Program-made: the position numbers and the translations under genes
Assembly: GCF_028640845.1 (NCBI RefSeq)
Contig: NC_080548.1
Span: 4,148,314-4,212,313 of the forward strand
Reading direction: 5' to 3'
Origin: Ahaetulla prasina
Lineage: Eukaryota > Chordata > Lepidosauria > Squamata > Colubridae
DNA: 64,000 bases
Part shown: positions 1 through 11,615 of the stretch, piece after piece
Numbering within the stretch: the stretch's first letter is position 1
Layout: each line of letters opens with the position of its first letter
Notes under the pieces: model-generated
What the model was told of the DNA's origin: nothing
Seen by the model: only the letters and a program-made list of their open reading frames with translations
The model's database searches: none

Positions 1-3000
1 TGACCCTCTGGGATTATAGTTCGTTTATTTTATTAGGAGACTGGAATGGAGTAATTGATACAAGAAGGGATAAGAGAACCTCCTCCAAGAAGATACCTAT
101 ACATGCAAAATTACCAAAATCCTTTTTTGAAATGATGGAAGACTTTGAGTTTAGAGATATATGGAGGTTACGGAATCCAGATGAGAGAGATTTTACTTTT
201 TTTTCTGATAGGCATCAATCTTTTTCACGCATTGATTTTATTTTAATTTCTAATGACTTGCTTTCTAGGGTGAAGAAAACGAAGATATTTCCGAGGTGTT
301 TAACTGACCATAGCCCAGTATGGATGGAATTATTACAAGGGAAAAAAGGTGGTAGAACATGGAGGTTGAATGAAAATCTGTTTAGATATGAGGATAATGT
401 AACTTATTGTAAGAAACAGTTAAAAGAATTTTTTGATTTTAATATGTACAAAGGGACACCTATAGGAACTGTGTGGGAAGCGAGCAAAGCGTTTATTAGA
501 GGATATTGATTTTATTTGGACAACAGGCAAAGGAATAATAAACAAAGGCAGCGTAGATATTTGGAAGAAGAAATTCAAAGGAAGCAACAGTTATTAATTC
601 AAAACCCACAAGATCATAAACTTAAAGAGGCTATAAAAATATTACAGAGTCAATTTAATATGTTAATGGCAGACCAGGTGGCAACGAATATACAATATGC
701 TAAACATAATACCTTTTGTAATGCAAATAAACCTGGGAGATGGTTGGCATATAATTTAAGGAAGAAACAGAAAGCACGTGTCATACAAAAAATAGAATAT
801 AAAGGTAAAGAGATATACCAACAGGATAAAATTAAAAGGCATTCTCAGAATTTTATACTGCACTATATGCAAAAGACAAAATATTGGATAGGGACATTTA
901 TGATTATTTGAAAGATTATAAGGTGAATATTCTAACATTAGAACAGAGGAGGAGCTGAACCGGCCGATAGCTACTGGAGAAATAGTGGAGGCAATTAAAC
1001 AATTAAAAATGGGGAAAACCCCTGGTACAGATGGTCTTACAGCAACTTATTATAAAAAAACACAGGATGAAATATTAGGCCCACTTAAAGAATTATTTAA
1101 TCAGATACAATTAGGAGTGGAATACCCCGTCATGGAAAACATCTTTTATTTCACTGATACCAAAGAGGAGCAAGACTGCTCTAAACCTGGTAACTATAGG
1201 CCGATTTCACTTTTAAATAATGATTATAAGATTTTTGTAAAAATAATAGCAAATAGATTAATGTTAGTTTTACAACAAAGAATTCATACTGATCAATCTG
1301 GTTTTATAAAAGGGAGGCAGATGAGGAATAATGTTAGACAGATTATTAATATATTGGAATATTTGGAAAAGAAGAATACTTCAGCGGCACTTATTTTTTT
1401 GGATGCAGAGAAAGCCTTTGATCGATTGCATTGGGATTTTTTATTTAAATTAATAGAGAAAATGCAATTTGGAGACTGTTTTATTAGAATAATTAAAGCG
1501 ATTTATGGAGAGCAAACAGCACAGATTATAGTAAATGGTAGTTTGACAGAAGTTATTAAGATTGCGAAAGGAACAAGACAGGGATGTCCCTTATCACCAT
1601 TATTGTTTGTTTTGACTCTGGAACCATTATTAGATAAAATACGAGAATTAATGAAAATAGAGGAATTAAGATTAGACAATATGAGTACAAAGTTAGAGCT
1701 TTTGCAGATGATGTAGTGGTTACGTTAACGAATCCTATAAATTCAAGTAGATTTTTGTTGGAAGTAATTGATAAATATGGAAAGGTATCAGGATTTAAAA
1801 TAAATCAGAATAAAACAAAAGTGATAATTAAAAATATGTCTATACAACAGAAACAAAAACTAGAGGAAATGACAGGATTTGAGGTAGTAAAAAAGGTTAA
1901 ATATTTAGGGTCTATATTAGCTCATCGAACAAGAAACTTTATAAGAATAATTATGACTTGCTATGGCAAAAGTTCAGAATGATATGAGTGGCTGGAAGAA
2001 ATTGCAGTTATCCCTATTGGGAAGGATTATGCTATTAAAATGAATGTGTTACCTAGATTTTTGTTTCTGTTCCAGATGATACCTATAATTAAAAAGGATA
2101 AAAATTTGGAAGATTGGCAGAGTGGGATTAATAAATTTATATGGCAGGGTAAAAAGGCGAGGTTAAAATGAAAATAATACAGGATTCACGGGAAAGAGGT
2201 GGTTTAAGAATGCCAAACTTTAAACTATATTATGAAGCAGTAACCCTTTCAGTAATAAGTGACTGGTTTAACTTAACAGAGGAAAGAAATTTGAATATAG
2301 AAGGTTATGACTTGTTATATGGATGGCATGCGTACTTATTTTATGGAAAAAAGTGGATAGGGCTTTTAAGAATCATGTGTTGAGAAGTGCTCTTTATGGT
2401 CTGGAATAAATATTCCTATAAATTAGATTACAAGATTCCTATATGGGCGAGCCCTAGACATGCAATAGAGAATATAAATATAGAACAGAAACAGGAAATG
2501 ATTACATATAAAGAACTTTTGTATGCTGAAGGAGGTAGATTGCAATTAAAATCATTACAGGTATTAAATGAAGAAGGAGGAATTATACTTGGTTTCAATA
2601 TGGGCAAATAAGTGCTAGATGGAAAGAAGATCAAAAATTGGTATAATGCAAAGGAGGAAAATTTAATAAAGCAAATTAGAAATCAGACCCAGGAGCATAT
2701 AAAGAGATTGTATAATGTGTTGCTTGAAATAGATTCGGAAAAGGATTTGGTAAAGGATTGTATGATAAAATGGGCACAGAATATTCAGGAACCAATAATG
2801 TTGGAAACATGGGAGAAAATCTGGGTTAGAAATGTTAAGTTTACACAAGCACAGAATTTAAGGAAAATTTTTATAAGATGTTTTATAGATGGCATTTAGA
2901 TCCCAAAAAATTATCATGTATGTATCCTAATATCCAAGCGAAATGTTGGAGGTGTGATTGTGATGATGCTACATATTTTCATATTTGGTGGACTTGCAAG

Positions 3001-3634
3001 AAAATTAAGGTCTTTTGGATAAGAATTTGGTGGATTATTCAAAATGTACTGAAGAAGAAGATAAAGTTCCTGCCACAATTTTTCCTTTTGGGAATTATAA
3101 CGGATTGTACAGGGATTGAGACTAAATTGATTTTGAACTTAATAACAGCAGCAAGACTATTGATTGGACAATACTGGAAGAAAGAAGAGATACCTACAAT
3201 AGAAGAATGGATATTGAAAGTTATTAATTTGGCTGAGATGGCTAAAATCTCAGCGTTTTAAAAGACAATACGCAGGAAAGATATTTAATTGAATGGAAAA
3301 ATGGATTGATTATTTACAAAACAGATATCAGATTAAGAAATATCAGATTGCCTTTGAATAATTAGAAAGTTATTTTATGTAATGGGAGGGGGTTGGGAGA
3401 CGAAAAGCTTTGGATGTGGTTGTTTGGATTAGAAGGGAAAATTTTATTCTATGTTTGGTTTATGTATAACTTTACCTTGTGATTGACCCGGGAAGCCGGG
3501 GGGTGGGGGAGGGAGGGGGGTGTTTTGTTTTTGTTTTTTGTTTTTTTGGGAGGGAGGGGGAAAAAAGGGGGAAAAATGTTTTTGTTTTTTTATAAAACTC
3601 TTTCAATAAAAAAAAAAAAAAAAAAAAAAAAAAA
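1..3634 (+). mobile_element. L1-clade LINE, ORF2 remnant plus 3' UTR and poly(A) tail
   Basis: Decayed non-LTR retrotransposon that enters from the left edge. Conceptual translation in several frames shows the endonuclease end (GDWNG near base 40, SRIDFIL near 230 and TDHSPVW near 305), then RT with YRPISLLNNDYKIF (about 1198), the motif A core DAEKAFDRLHW (about 1402), GTRQGCPLSPLLF (about 1570) and FADDVV (about 1700). FADDVV lies in a different frame from the preceding RT segment, so a frameshift has broken ORF2; further stops and shifts follow. A Cys/His-rich C-terminus (CWRCDCDDATYFH, about 2945) fits L1 ORF2. The 3' UTR holds G-rich runs (3495-3570), and the element ends in AATAAA and an A-run at 3608-3634. 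Not functional. The 5' part lies outside the window. Confidence 0.93.
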
Positions 3635-4182
3635 TTACAGAGAAAATAATAATTACATAAAATGTAGATTTGCTACATTGACTACATTAATATGTTAGAA
3701 ATAAAAAAAGAAAGAAGACTAAGTTATAGAAAACAATATGATTTCTTGATTTTTGTTGATAATTTAATATATTTATTTATTTATTAAACTTGTACGCCAC
3801 TCACCTTACCAAAGTAACTCTTTTATATACCCAGTGCTGTTTTCATGGCCTTGTAAATAGAGATAAACTTGATTTTTGATATTCATTTGTTTCAGTGATT
3901 TATAAAATATGTTCACAAGATATACGATCAATGAAATTTACTAATATAAAATGTTCCTTTGAATCCCTTATAAATTCATATATTTATGGTCCTGTTTAAG
4001 ATGTGTGTAGAGTTGATGATTTACGTTTTTCTTTCTTCATGAGAAGCAAACATAGTTAGTAAGGACATTCCCAGTCCTGAAACATTCCTGAAATCCACAA
4101 TCCCCCACCTGCATTTCATAACCCATGGAACTAGAGATTTTCTAGTTTCCCTTTTCTACAAGATTTCATGGCTTCATAACAT
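3635..4182. other. AT-rich intergenic stretch with a LINE-tail-like fragment
   Basis: No coding sequence recognised. Around 3766-3812 an ATTT-type repeat is followed by sequence reading in reverse as a short GGCG-type LINE 3' end, similar in style to the repeat at 36.7 kb. The rest appears unique and AT-rich. Confidence 0.5.
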
Positions 4183-4575
4183 AACATAACATCAGAGTTG
4201 GAAGGGACCTTGGAGGCCTTCTAGTCCAACCCCCTGCTGAGGCAGGAAACCCTACACCATTTCAGACAAATGGCTATCCAACATTTTCTTAAAAATTTCC
4301 AGTGTTGGAGCATTCACAACTTCTGCAGGCAAGTTGTTCCACTTATTGATTGTTCTAACTGTCAGGAAATTTCTCCTTAGTTCTAAGTTGCTTCTCTCCT
4401 TGATTAGTTTCTACCCACTGCTTCTTGTCCTGCCTTGGAAAATAGCTTGACTCCCTCTTCTTTGTGGCAGCCCCTGAGATATTGGAACACTGCTATCATG
4501 TCTCCCCTAGTCCTTCTTTTCATTAAACTAGACATACCCAGGTCCTGCAACCGTTCGTCATATGCTTTAGTCTCT
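4183..4575 (-). mobile_element. CR1 LINE 3' end (5'-truncated)
   Basis: Reverse-strand CR1 3' region. On the plus strand it reads through the hallmark phrases GGAAGGGACCTTGGAGG, CTTCTAGTCCAACCCCCTGC, CAGGAAATTTCTCCTTAG and TGTGGCAGCCCCTGAGATAT, in the order expected of the reverse complement of the CR1 C-terminal coding region and 3' UTR. It ends at the 4183 side with an ATAAC microsatellite. Confidence 0.9.
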
Positions 4576-5091
4576 TCAAAGGAAGCCACAGCAGGCCTGG
4601 CTGTTCTTTTAGCAGTGGGCTGAACCATTGTCTTCTTGAAGACAATGAACCATTGTCATTGGCTACAGACCTGGGATTCCTTCCTAAATTGTCTCCCATC
4701 CAAGCACAGACCAGGTGCGGCCCTTGCTCAGGTGCTGGCCACAGAGATCCACTGGAAGCTGCCACCTCCTTTACACCACGTAGGCCTTGGAAGTGGGCTG
4801 CCAAGAAAGAGGAAACTGTCCACCCCTCGGCTTATGAAGAGCTGGCTTCACCCTTGTGCAGGACTCTGGGCAACGGCATCATTTAGAGTACATATCTAGA
4901 GAAAGGAATGCTGGGAAAAGACCGTCTGCCTTATAACTCCAAACTCTGCACTTCAGGATCCTTCTTCCTTTCAGGTGATTCCCCCTTTTCTCCTTCTGCT
5001 CTGCAGTCATTTGACACCATTTCAGAAATCTGAAACATGAAAGCTTTTATAATGTTTAACTCTTTCCTTCTCACCACTTATCTTAGAATAT
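4576..5091. other. intergenic, nothing recognised
   Basis: No gene or known repeat recognised. A short perfect hairpin (10-bp arms CATTGTCTTC/GAAGACAATG, 2-nt loop) lies at 4626-4647, followed by a second copy of its left-arm start. Confidence 0.4.
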
Positions 5092-5430
5092 AGAATGAGA
5101 AGGTTGAAAGGGACCTTGGAGGTCTTGTAGTCTAACCCCCTGCTCAAGCAGGAGACTCCATACCAGGGGTGTCAAACTGGTGGCCCTTGGGCCGGATCGG
5201 TCACACGTAGGTCACACCCACCCCAGCTCCAGGAAGGGGAAAAACATCATGAAACATCACATGACGGCAATCTGACATGGCGAGTTTGACACCCGTGCTC
5301 TATACCATTCCGGAAAAATGACTGTCCAATCTCTTCTTAAAAACCTCCAGTAATGGAGCAGCCACCGTTTCTTGAGACAAGATGTTCCTCTGATTTATTG
5401 TTCTCACTGACAGAAAATTTCTCCTATAAC
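5092..5430 (-). mobile_element. CR1 LINE 3' end, split by a hAT-like MITE
   Basis: Reverse-strand CR1 3' region with the standard phrases GGACCTTGGAGGTC, CCCCCTGCTCAAGCAGG, TGTCCAATCTCTTCTTAA and AAATTTCTCC. It is interrupted at 5164-5297 by a separate element that duplicated 8 bp of CR1 sequence. Confidence 0.88.
5164..5297. mobile_element. hAT-type MITE inserted in CR1
   Basis: 134-bp element starting CAGGGGTGTCAAACT and ending AGTTTGACACCCGTG, which are inverted repeats of each other with one mismatch. It is flanked by CTCCATAC (5156-5163) and CTCTATAC (5298-5305), an 8-bp duplication matching at 7 of 8 positions. CAGGGG termini with 8-bp duplications are typical of hAT transposons. Too short to code for a transposase, so non-autonomous. 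Confidence 0.85.
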
Positions 5431-8334
5431 TCTATGTTTTTTTGTTTTTCTATTTCACTCTGGATGGCCCTCTCTCAAATTCTCTTAAGAACCAGCTTTA
5501 AACCAATGGGCTTAGTTGCTGACCACAAACAAGACTCAATAGGTATTCAGCACATAAGGAGAAATTTTCTGACTGTAAGCAAGACATACAGCAAGAGGTG
5601 AATGTGGATGGCATCTTCTGTCCTCTGGGAAGAAAAGAAAAGAGAGGAGCATAGAAATTATTGTAGCTTACCATTCTGATACGAAAGCAAAGAAAACAGA
5701 TGTTCCTGGCCCACCTAAGATGGTAAGTCGAGGGGGACTTGCCAAGACTTGCCAGACGAACTGCAGGGAGTAGGCTTCTAAATAGACTTAGAAAGGCCTG
5801 TATTCTAAACTGTCTTTGCCTGATCACATTTGATGCGGCCGACTCTAAATAGTTTTTGAACTGTACTATCTGCTTACATACCTGGAATATTAGATACAGC
5901 CCTCAAGTCCCCACAAAAAGGCCATGGCCCACGTCTAACCGAATGATTGTCTGGATACGATTGTGGTCGTGCTTCTGCCTGCTCCCCTCCCCTCCCCACG
6001 CACACCATCTCTCTGTCCGGGCCTTGCCCCATTTTCTGGCATGTGGTCTGTCACTCTGCTCAATCACTAAGTACAGCCTTCAGCCCCCCAGACAGGCTGT
6101 TCTCAAGTCCATCTTGTGGATTTCTCAAGTCCATCTTGTGAGGACCTCATAGACAGACATCAAAGTAACAAAGGCTCCATTTCTACAGGACAGAAATTAC
6201 TTCACTTTTCATATGTTCAATCCTGCAGCCATTTGTTTTTCTTTTAATTTCCTGCTATTTTCATCGGAAGTGGGCTGTTCCCTCAACCCTACCCCCGCAA
6301 TGCTCTACCTTCAGAATGTAAAGGAGCCTTGGCTGGAGGCAAGGAAGGTGGCAGCTGCCTGTTCTGGCCTCGTCCAGAGATGTGGCTTCCTCTTGATCCC
6401 CAGAGGCACAAGACTGCGTGGGGCAGGGTAGCAGGCCTCTCACTTTCCCAGACAAGAATGATGCAAACCTCGTTCTCTGCCCACCAGATTGGAACTGGCT
6501 CTCAGCAAAGCCACCGCCACCACCAAGGAAAGCTGCTTCTCACAAAATTGCAGCAAGAGCAGCCAAGCAACTCGTTGTGGGCGAGTCCAGGCTGGAAGAA
6601 ATCATCCTCAGGGCTTCGTTGACAAAAGTGGGAGTTGGTGAAATGCAACCTGAGCAAGACAAGTTGTGGAGTAGATTGTGGCTCCAGCAAGACGGGTTTA
6701 GGGAGTGCTGGACCTCGGCCAAGGAGGCGCTTGCAACACACAACTTTGGGAGACAAAGCAAAGTGGACTTGCTGGATAAGGACTTGGGCACTGACAGAAG
6801 CTCCTGTGCTGCTTCTCCAGCTGCATCATGAAAAATCCCCGGTCTCTGATGGAAAGTGTCAGGTTGCAAAACACACATTAATTGATGTCTTTTTAAATGT
6901 AGTTCTGCCGCGGATGATTAACCCATCAATAGCAGAGCAACATGCCAAATGATGAGACATTCAGAAGCACCCTTGTCATGTTCATTCTTCTCTGGAGGAC
7001 CAAAAGCTGAGCAACTGAGAAGTGTCTCTTACTAGTCACTTAAACAAGTACCAGCAGAGCACAAGTGGGAGCCAATGAAACTCCTACTACTGATCTATCT
7101 ACAGGCAAACCTGTTCTTATCTTCAGCTTCCCTAACTTCTCCATGAATGTTTTTAACACAGAACCAAGATAAAAGAACAGGCTGTGCTAGTCTAGATCCC
7201 ACACAGTGCCCAAAGCACAGCAATGATGTGATGGGGAGAAATAACACAACCAAACGGTGATAGCTGCCCCGCTTACAGAAGAAGGTTTTCTTCGAGTTAA
7301 GCTCCAGCATTGGTGGCTTCATGGACACGTTCAAGGCTACCATATGGAAAGACTTCCCACTCTGCTTCCAGGATTCTTTGTTCAGATTGGCCAGCTAATC
7401 TACAACCCTGGGATTCTGATGAAGAAGCAGTGGCCAAGGAAAACTCCCTTTAGTTTCAGAGTTCAGCGTAGAATATACAATAGAAAAACATTAATTTATG
7501 AAGGTATAACTCTGGAATTTCCAACCAAGCTATCAACCAAGAAAGCTTTGATAATTTAATTATGCTATAATTTTATGGTAAAATGAGGTGCAGGCTAAAC
7601 TCTCTAGCCACTGAAATTAGGACCTAAAAGGATTAGGATCTTCCTCTAAACAGCATAACTCATGACTGGGGTGGTGCTACCAGCCATGGTGAAATCCTCG
7701 GGGTCCCAAGTCCAATCCTCTGTTCCAGGCAGGAATCCAAACAAAACTCTGGCCTCTGATGAAGGGGACCAGCCCTTCTCTGAAGAGCATCCCCCCTCTC
7801 AGACTGCTCTTACTGTTACGAATATGTTTCAAACATCCAATTGGAATCTGCCTTCTGATACATTAAGCAAACAACAAAAATCAGAATGAATTTAATTAAT
7901 TAAAATTTTTTAAAAGAGATAAATGCAAAATTCTTTAATTAGGAAACAGAAATCAAATGTGCAAGTATCATTCGCTTAGGGAAAAAAGATCTTAGTGGAG
8001 TAGACGATTGTCATCTTAGTAGTCTGAAGTAGTGTGTGTGTATGGGTGTGTACATACATGCGCATGGGCGTAATTTTAGATTCAATCTACCAGGAAGGGA
8101 TACTTTTCCAGGCTCAGATCCCACCTTGAATAAGCTGCACGGTTCCAATCACAATGTTTCAAGGAAGTTCCAAACAGCATAAAAAGAACAGCAAAAAGGA
8201 TCAGGTGAGCAGAAACCATCTCCCAAGGAGAGATGGGTTTAAAAAAAGTTTGTTGGGCCTTGATTGCCTTCTTCAAATCCCTAATAGGTTGCCACAGGGA
8301 AAGGAAGACCAACTCAAAAACAGTCACTGTGAGA
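5431..8334. other. intergenic, no gene recognised
   Basis: Open frames here are short and show no family resemblance. A tandem pair of TCTCAAGTCCATCTTGTG copies sits at about 6092-6139. I see no RNA gene and no intact repeat. A tract of TG-rich sequence occurs near 8032-8055. Confidence 0.4.
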
Positions 8335-8885
8335 GAGACTTTGGATCACTTAAACAGGAGCCAGCAGTGTGCAGAAGCAGCCAAAAATGCTAATACAACC
8401 CTGGGTTGTGTAAACAGAAGCATATAATCAACATCAGTACCGCTTTATAAAGCTTTAGTAAGGCCATGCTTGGAATACCGCATCCAATTTTGTTCACCAC
8501 ATTACAAAAAAGATGTTGAGACTGGAAAAAGTGCAAAGAGGAGGAGCAATTAAGAAGCCTGGAGACTAAAACATATGAAGAATAACAGTTACAGGATTTG
8601 GGTTTGGCCAGTCTAGAGAAAAGAACTGCTGGGGTGACATGATAGCAGTATTTGAGGAGCTGCCACAAAGAGAAGGGGGTTAACTTATTCTACAAAGCAC
8701 CAAAAATGAAGACAAGAAACAATGGATGAAAGTAATCAAGGAGAGAAGCAACAGGGAATTAAGGAGAAACTTCCTAAGAGTGAGGACAATGAACCAGTGG
8801 AACAGCCTGCCACCAGAAGTTGTGGGTGCTTCATTGCTGGAAGTTTTTAAGAAGAGGCTGGACAGTCACTTGTCTGAAATGGTAT
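8335..8885 (+). mobile_element. CR1 LINE fragment, RT C-terminus into 3' UTR
   Basis: Forward-strand CR1 remnant. The first part translates, with frameshifts, to the RT C-terminal pattern with KNANTTLGCVNRSI followed by a degenerate LEYRIQF-like segment. Later bases give the 3' region phrases GGGACATGATAGCAGTATTT-like, GGAGAAACTTCCT, AGTGGAACAGCCTGCC and GAAGAGGCTGGACAG. The usual terminal GGACCTCCAAGG segment is missing, so the 3' end is truncated or replaced. Confidence 0.85.
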
Positions 8886-9176
8886 CTGGCCAAATTAGGA
8901 TGGTAAGTTTCAGGTTCAGTATCTTATGGGAACTCGGCAACGGCTGTAGCACATTCGGTGAACCAGGCCATCGTATTAATAGATAGCCTGGCTTGTTTAG
9001 GAATCCCACGTATGAAGATATAGGTTAGAGAAACTCTGCAGCTGCTGCACTCGGATCTCTGTGAGAAGGCAGAGCAAAGGCCTGCCAGGATCCCTCATTC
9101 ACAAAGAAGCCCAAGGAAGCCTTTGCTAGGGCAGCTTCAGCCATGACTAAAGCCCCTTCTTCCGGAGGGGGCGAAA
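8886..9176. other. intergenic, nothing recognised
   Basis: Short stretch between a CR1 fragment and a TIR element; no feature recognised. Confidence 0.4.
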
Positions 9177-9330
9177 CAGGGGTGAAATCTAAAAATTTTC
9201 CCTACCGGTTCTGTGGGCGTGGCTTAATTGGTGGGCGTGGCTTTGTGGTCAGATGGCTTGGTGGGCATGGCCAATAACAATAAATAATAAAAATAATAAA
9301 CAAAGTATAAAAAAACAATAAGAGGTACCA

Positions 9331-9570
9331 AAAACCAACTTTCACACTTTACACACACACAACACAACTGACTCACACACAGTGTAAAAGCAGCTGCACT
9401 TCACACTTCACATAGCCACAAAAAGCTCAAAAACCAACTTTCACACTTTACACACACAACACAACACAACTGACTCACACACAGTGTAAAAGCAGCTGCA
9501 CTTCACACTTCACACAGCCACAAAAAGCTCAAAAACCAACTTTCACACTTTACACACACACAACTAACAC
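9331..9570. repeat. tandem ~100-bp repeat, 2.5 copies
   Basis: The phrases CCAACTTTCACACTTTACAC and GTGTAAAAGCAGCTGCACTT recur at about 100-bp spacing: CCAAC begins at 9335, 9434 and 9536. The third unit decays into a CA run. Confidence 0.85.
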
Positions 9571-9669
9571 ACACACACACACACAATACAGCTTTCTGAG
9601 ATTTTGTGTGTTTGTGTAGTTAGAGTGAAACACTATAGAAACACACCAAATCTCAGAAAGCTGCACAAA

Positions 9670-9750
9670 TATTTTATTTTATTTTATTTTATTTTATTTT
9701 ATTTATTTTATTTTATTTTATTTTATTATTTTATTTTATTTTATTTTATT
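9670..9750 (+). repeat. (ATTTT)n simple repeat
   Basis: Nearly uninterrupted TTTTA pentamers with two slips. Confidence 0.95.
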
Positions 9751-10171
9751 GTGGACTTCAAATCCCAGAGTTCGTTAGCTAGCAAAGCCAGCCAGTTGAT
9801 CACCGAGGAAATAGATTAGCTGAGCAATTGATGCTGTCTGGCTGAAACTGAAACTGCTTTCGGGCTATGGCCATGCGTTCCTCAGTAATCAGGTAAGTGC
9901 CTTAGAATCTCTACTCTTACTTGTAGAAAACATGTTTTCTATAAGTAAGAGTACAAGTAAGGTTCTGCTGTTTTTTACTTTTAAAGGCCTGTTTTGGCTG
10001 AAGCAAAACTGGCTTTTAAAAGTAAAAAAAAACAAACCTCTTCAGATAGTGCGGCTCAGCAGAGGCAGGGCGGGCGGGGCCAGGGATTTTTGCTACTGGT
10101 CCTCCGAACCAGCAGCCGCCATCGCTACCTGATTGTGCGATTCCGTCCGATCCGGGAGCATTTCACCCCTG

Positions 10172-10559
10172 AAAGCATCATCTATCAAGGCAGTTCAGCC
10201 CCAAACACAGCCATCCAAGCCTCTCCTGCTTCTGCTGAATTGCTTTGGAGCCTCTGCAGAAGAGCTCCCCTTGGGTTGTTAAGGGTATTCCTCACAAGCA
10301 GGAGGGGGGGCTTCATTCAGCACATCCCTAGCCCAGAGGAGGGAGCTGCAGCAGGGAGGTTCTTGCTGCAGCTTCTTCTGGCTGCTATTTTTGCCCCCCT
10401 TTTCCCACCCTATCAGAGTATCTACCACTTAAAAGAGCATAAAATAAAAACATTTGAGAAACAGCAAGAAAGGAAGCTTGGCTCTTGGATAATCTACCCT
10501 TTTCCTTATAGGCTTCAAAGAAGGCATCTTTTGCAGGTCCTGCCCTGATCACTTTTCAA
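10172..10559. other. intergenic, nothing recognised
   Basis: No gene or repeat family recognised in this short moderately GC-rich stretch. Confidence 0.35.
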
Positions 10560-11615
10560 CCTATGGCTGGAAGGGACCTCAGAGGACTTCTAGTCAAACC
10601 AGAATGAAATGCTACCGGTTTGCACTGGTTCCGGCGAACCAGTAGCGGAGGCGGCGGGTAGTTCGGAAAACTGGTAGCGGTGGCAGTGCAAGACTCCGCC
10701 CACCCACCCGGACAGCATTACTTCCTGGTTTTAACCAGGAAGTAACCTGTTTTTTACCCTCTGCCCATGCGCAGAAGGCTTTGCGCATGCGCAGGGGGTC
10801 CAAAATCGCACATGATGTGTGCATGTGTACTTCCAAATCGGTAGCGAAGGTAAGTAGATTGCATCCCTGAGTCAAACCCCTTGCCCAAGCAGGAGTCCTT
10901 ATATTATCCCAGACAAACGAATGTCCTAATCTTTTCTTGAATACTTTTCACAATGTAGCAGCCACTAATCTGGAAGGCAAGCTGCTCCACTGATAAATCG
11001 TTCTCCCTGTCAGGAAATTTCTCCTTAGTTTTAGGTTGAATCTCCCTTTAACAAGCTTCCGTTCATTGCTTCTGATTCTACCCTCAGGTGCTTTAGAGAA
11101 ACCCTCTTCTCTGCGACAGCTTCTCAAGTACTGGAGGAGAGTTATCATCGTCCCCCTCCTAACCCTTCTCTAGGATAGGATAGACATACCTAGTTCCCTT
11201 AGCCGTTAAACATTTGGTTTAGCCTCCAGACCCTTTTCATCTTTGTTGCTCTTCTCTGCACTTTTCTTAGGGTCACAGCATTTTTTTAAATACCTTGGCA
11301 ACCAGAAGTGGATGCAGTGGGGGCTCACTAACACAGTATAAAGCGGCCCTATTACTTATCTTGATGCTGTCCCTCTGTTAATGCAGCCTGGGACTCCACT
11401 GGTTTTTTTGGCAACTGCAGCTGGCTCATACGTAGATGATGATCCTCTAGGAAGGACACCTAGATCCCTCTCATGGTTACTACTGTTGAGCCAGGTACTG
11501 CCCATTCTATGCCTGTGCATTTGATTTTGCTTGCCTAAATGTAAAACCTTACCTCATTTGCATTTTGTTGGATAGGGCCCAATGCTCAAGTCTGTCAAGA
11601 TCTTTCTGAATCTAT
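10560..11615 (-). mobile_element. CR1 LINE with long 3' UTR, split by a hAT-like MITE
   Basis: Reverse-strand CR1. It reads GGAAGGGACCTCAGAGGACT, then (after the insert) CCCCTTGCCCAAGCAGGAG, CAGGAAATTTCTCCTTAG, then the region with CCCTCTGTTAATGCAGCC, TACTACTGTTGAGCCAGGTA and AAGTCTGTCAAGATC. It is the longest CR1 segment upstream of POU3F1. Interrupted at 10600-10869. Confidence 0.85.
10600..10869. mobile_element. hAT-type MITE inserted in CR1
   Basis: 270-bp insert with a perfect 8-bp target duplication AGTCAAAC at 10592-10599 and 10870-10877. It begins CAGAATGAAATGCTACC and ends GCATCCCTG. Internal motifs (ACCAGTAGCGG, CTCCGCCCACCCAC, GCGCATGCGCA, GGTAAGTAGA) recur in the MITE at 25973-26128, so the two form one family. 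Non-coding. Confidence 0.88.

Larger units (their letters stand above)
9177..10171. mobile_element. ~1 kb TIR element, hAT-like, non-coding
   Basis: Bounded by CAGGGGTGAAAT (9177-9188) and its exact inverse ATTTCACCCCTG (10160-10171). Inside are two and a half tandem copies of a ~100-bp CA-rich unit (9331-9570, periods about 99 and 102 bp), an ATTTT array (9670-9750), a 42-bp near-palindrome (9912-9953) and GC-rich ends with ACCGGTT and AACCAG motifs shared with the MITEs at 10.6 and 26.0 kb. No transposase frame is present, and no clear 8-bp target duplication is visible, so the boundaries rest on the termini alone. Confidence 0.6.

Noticed and set aside
9331..9570. CRISPR-like array
   Set aside because: Units are ~100 bp and directly adjacent, without unique spacers, inside a vertebrate transposon-like element.
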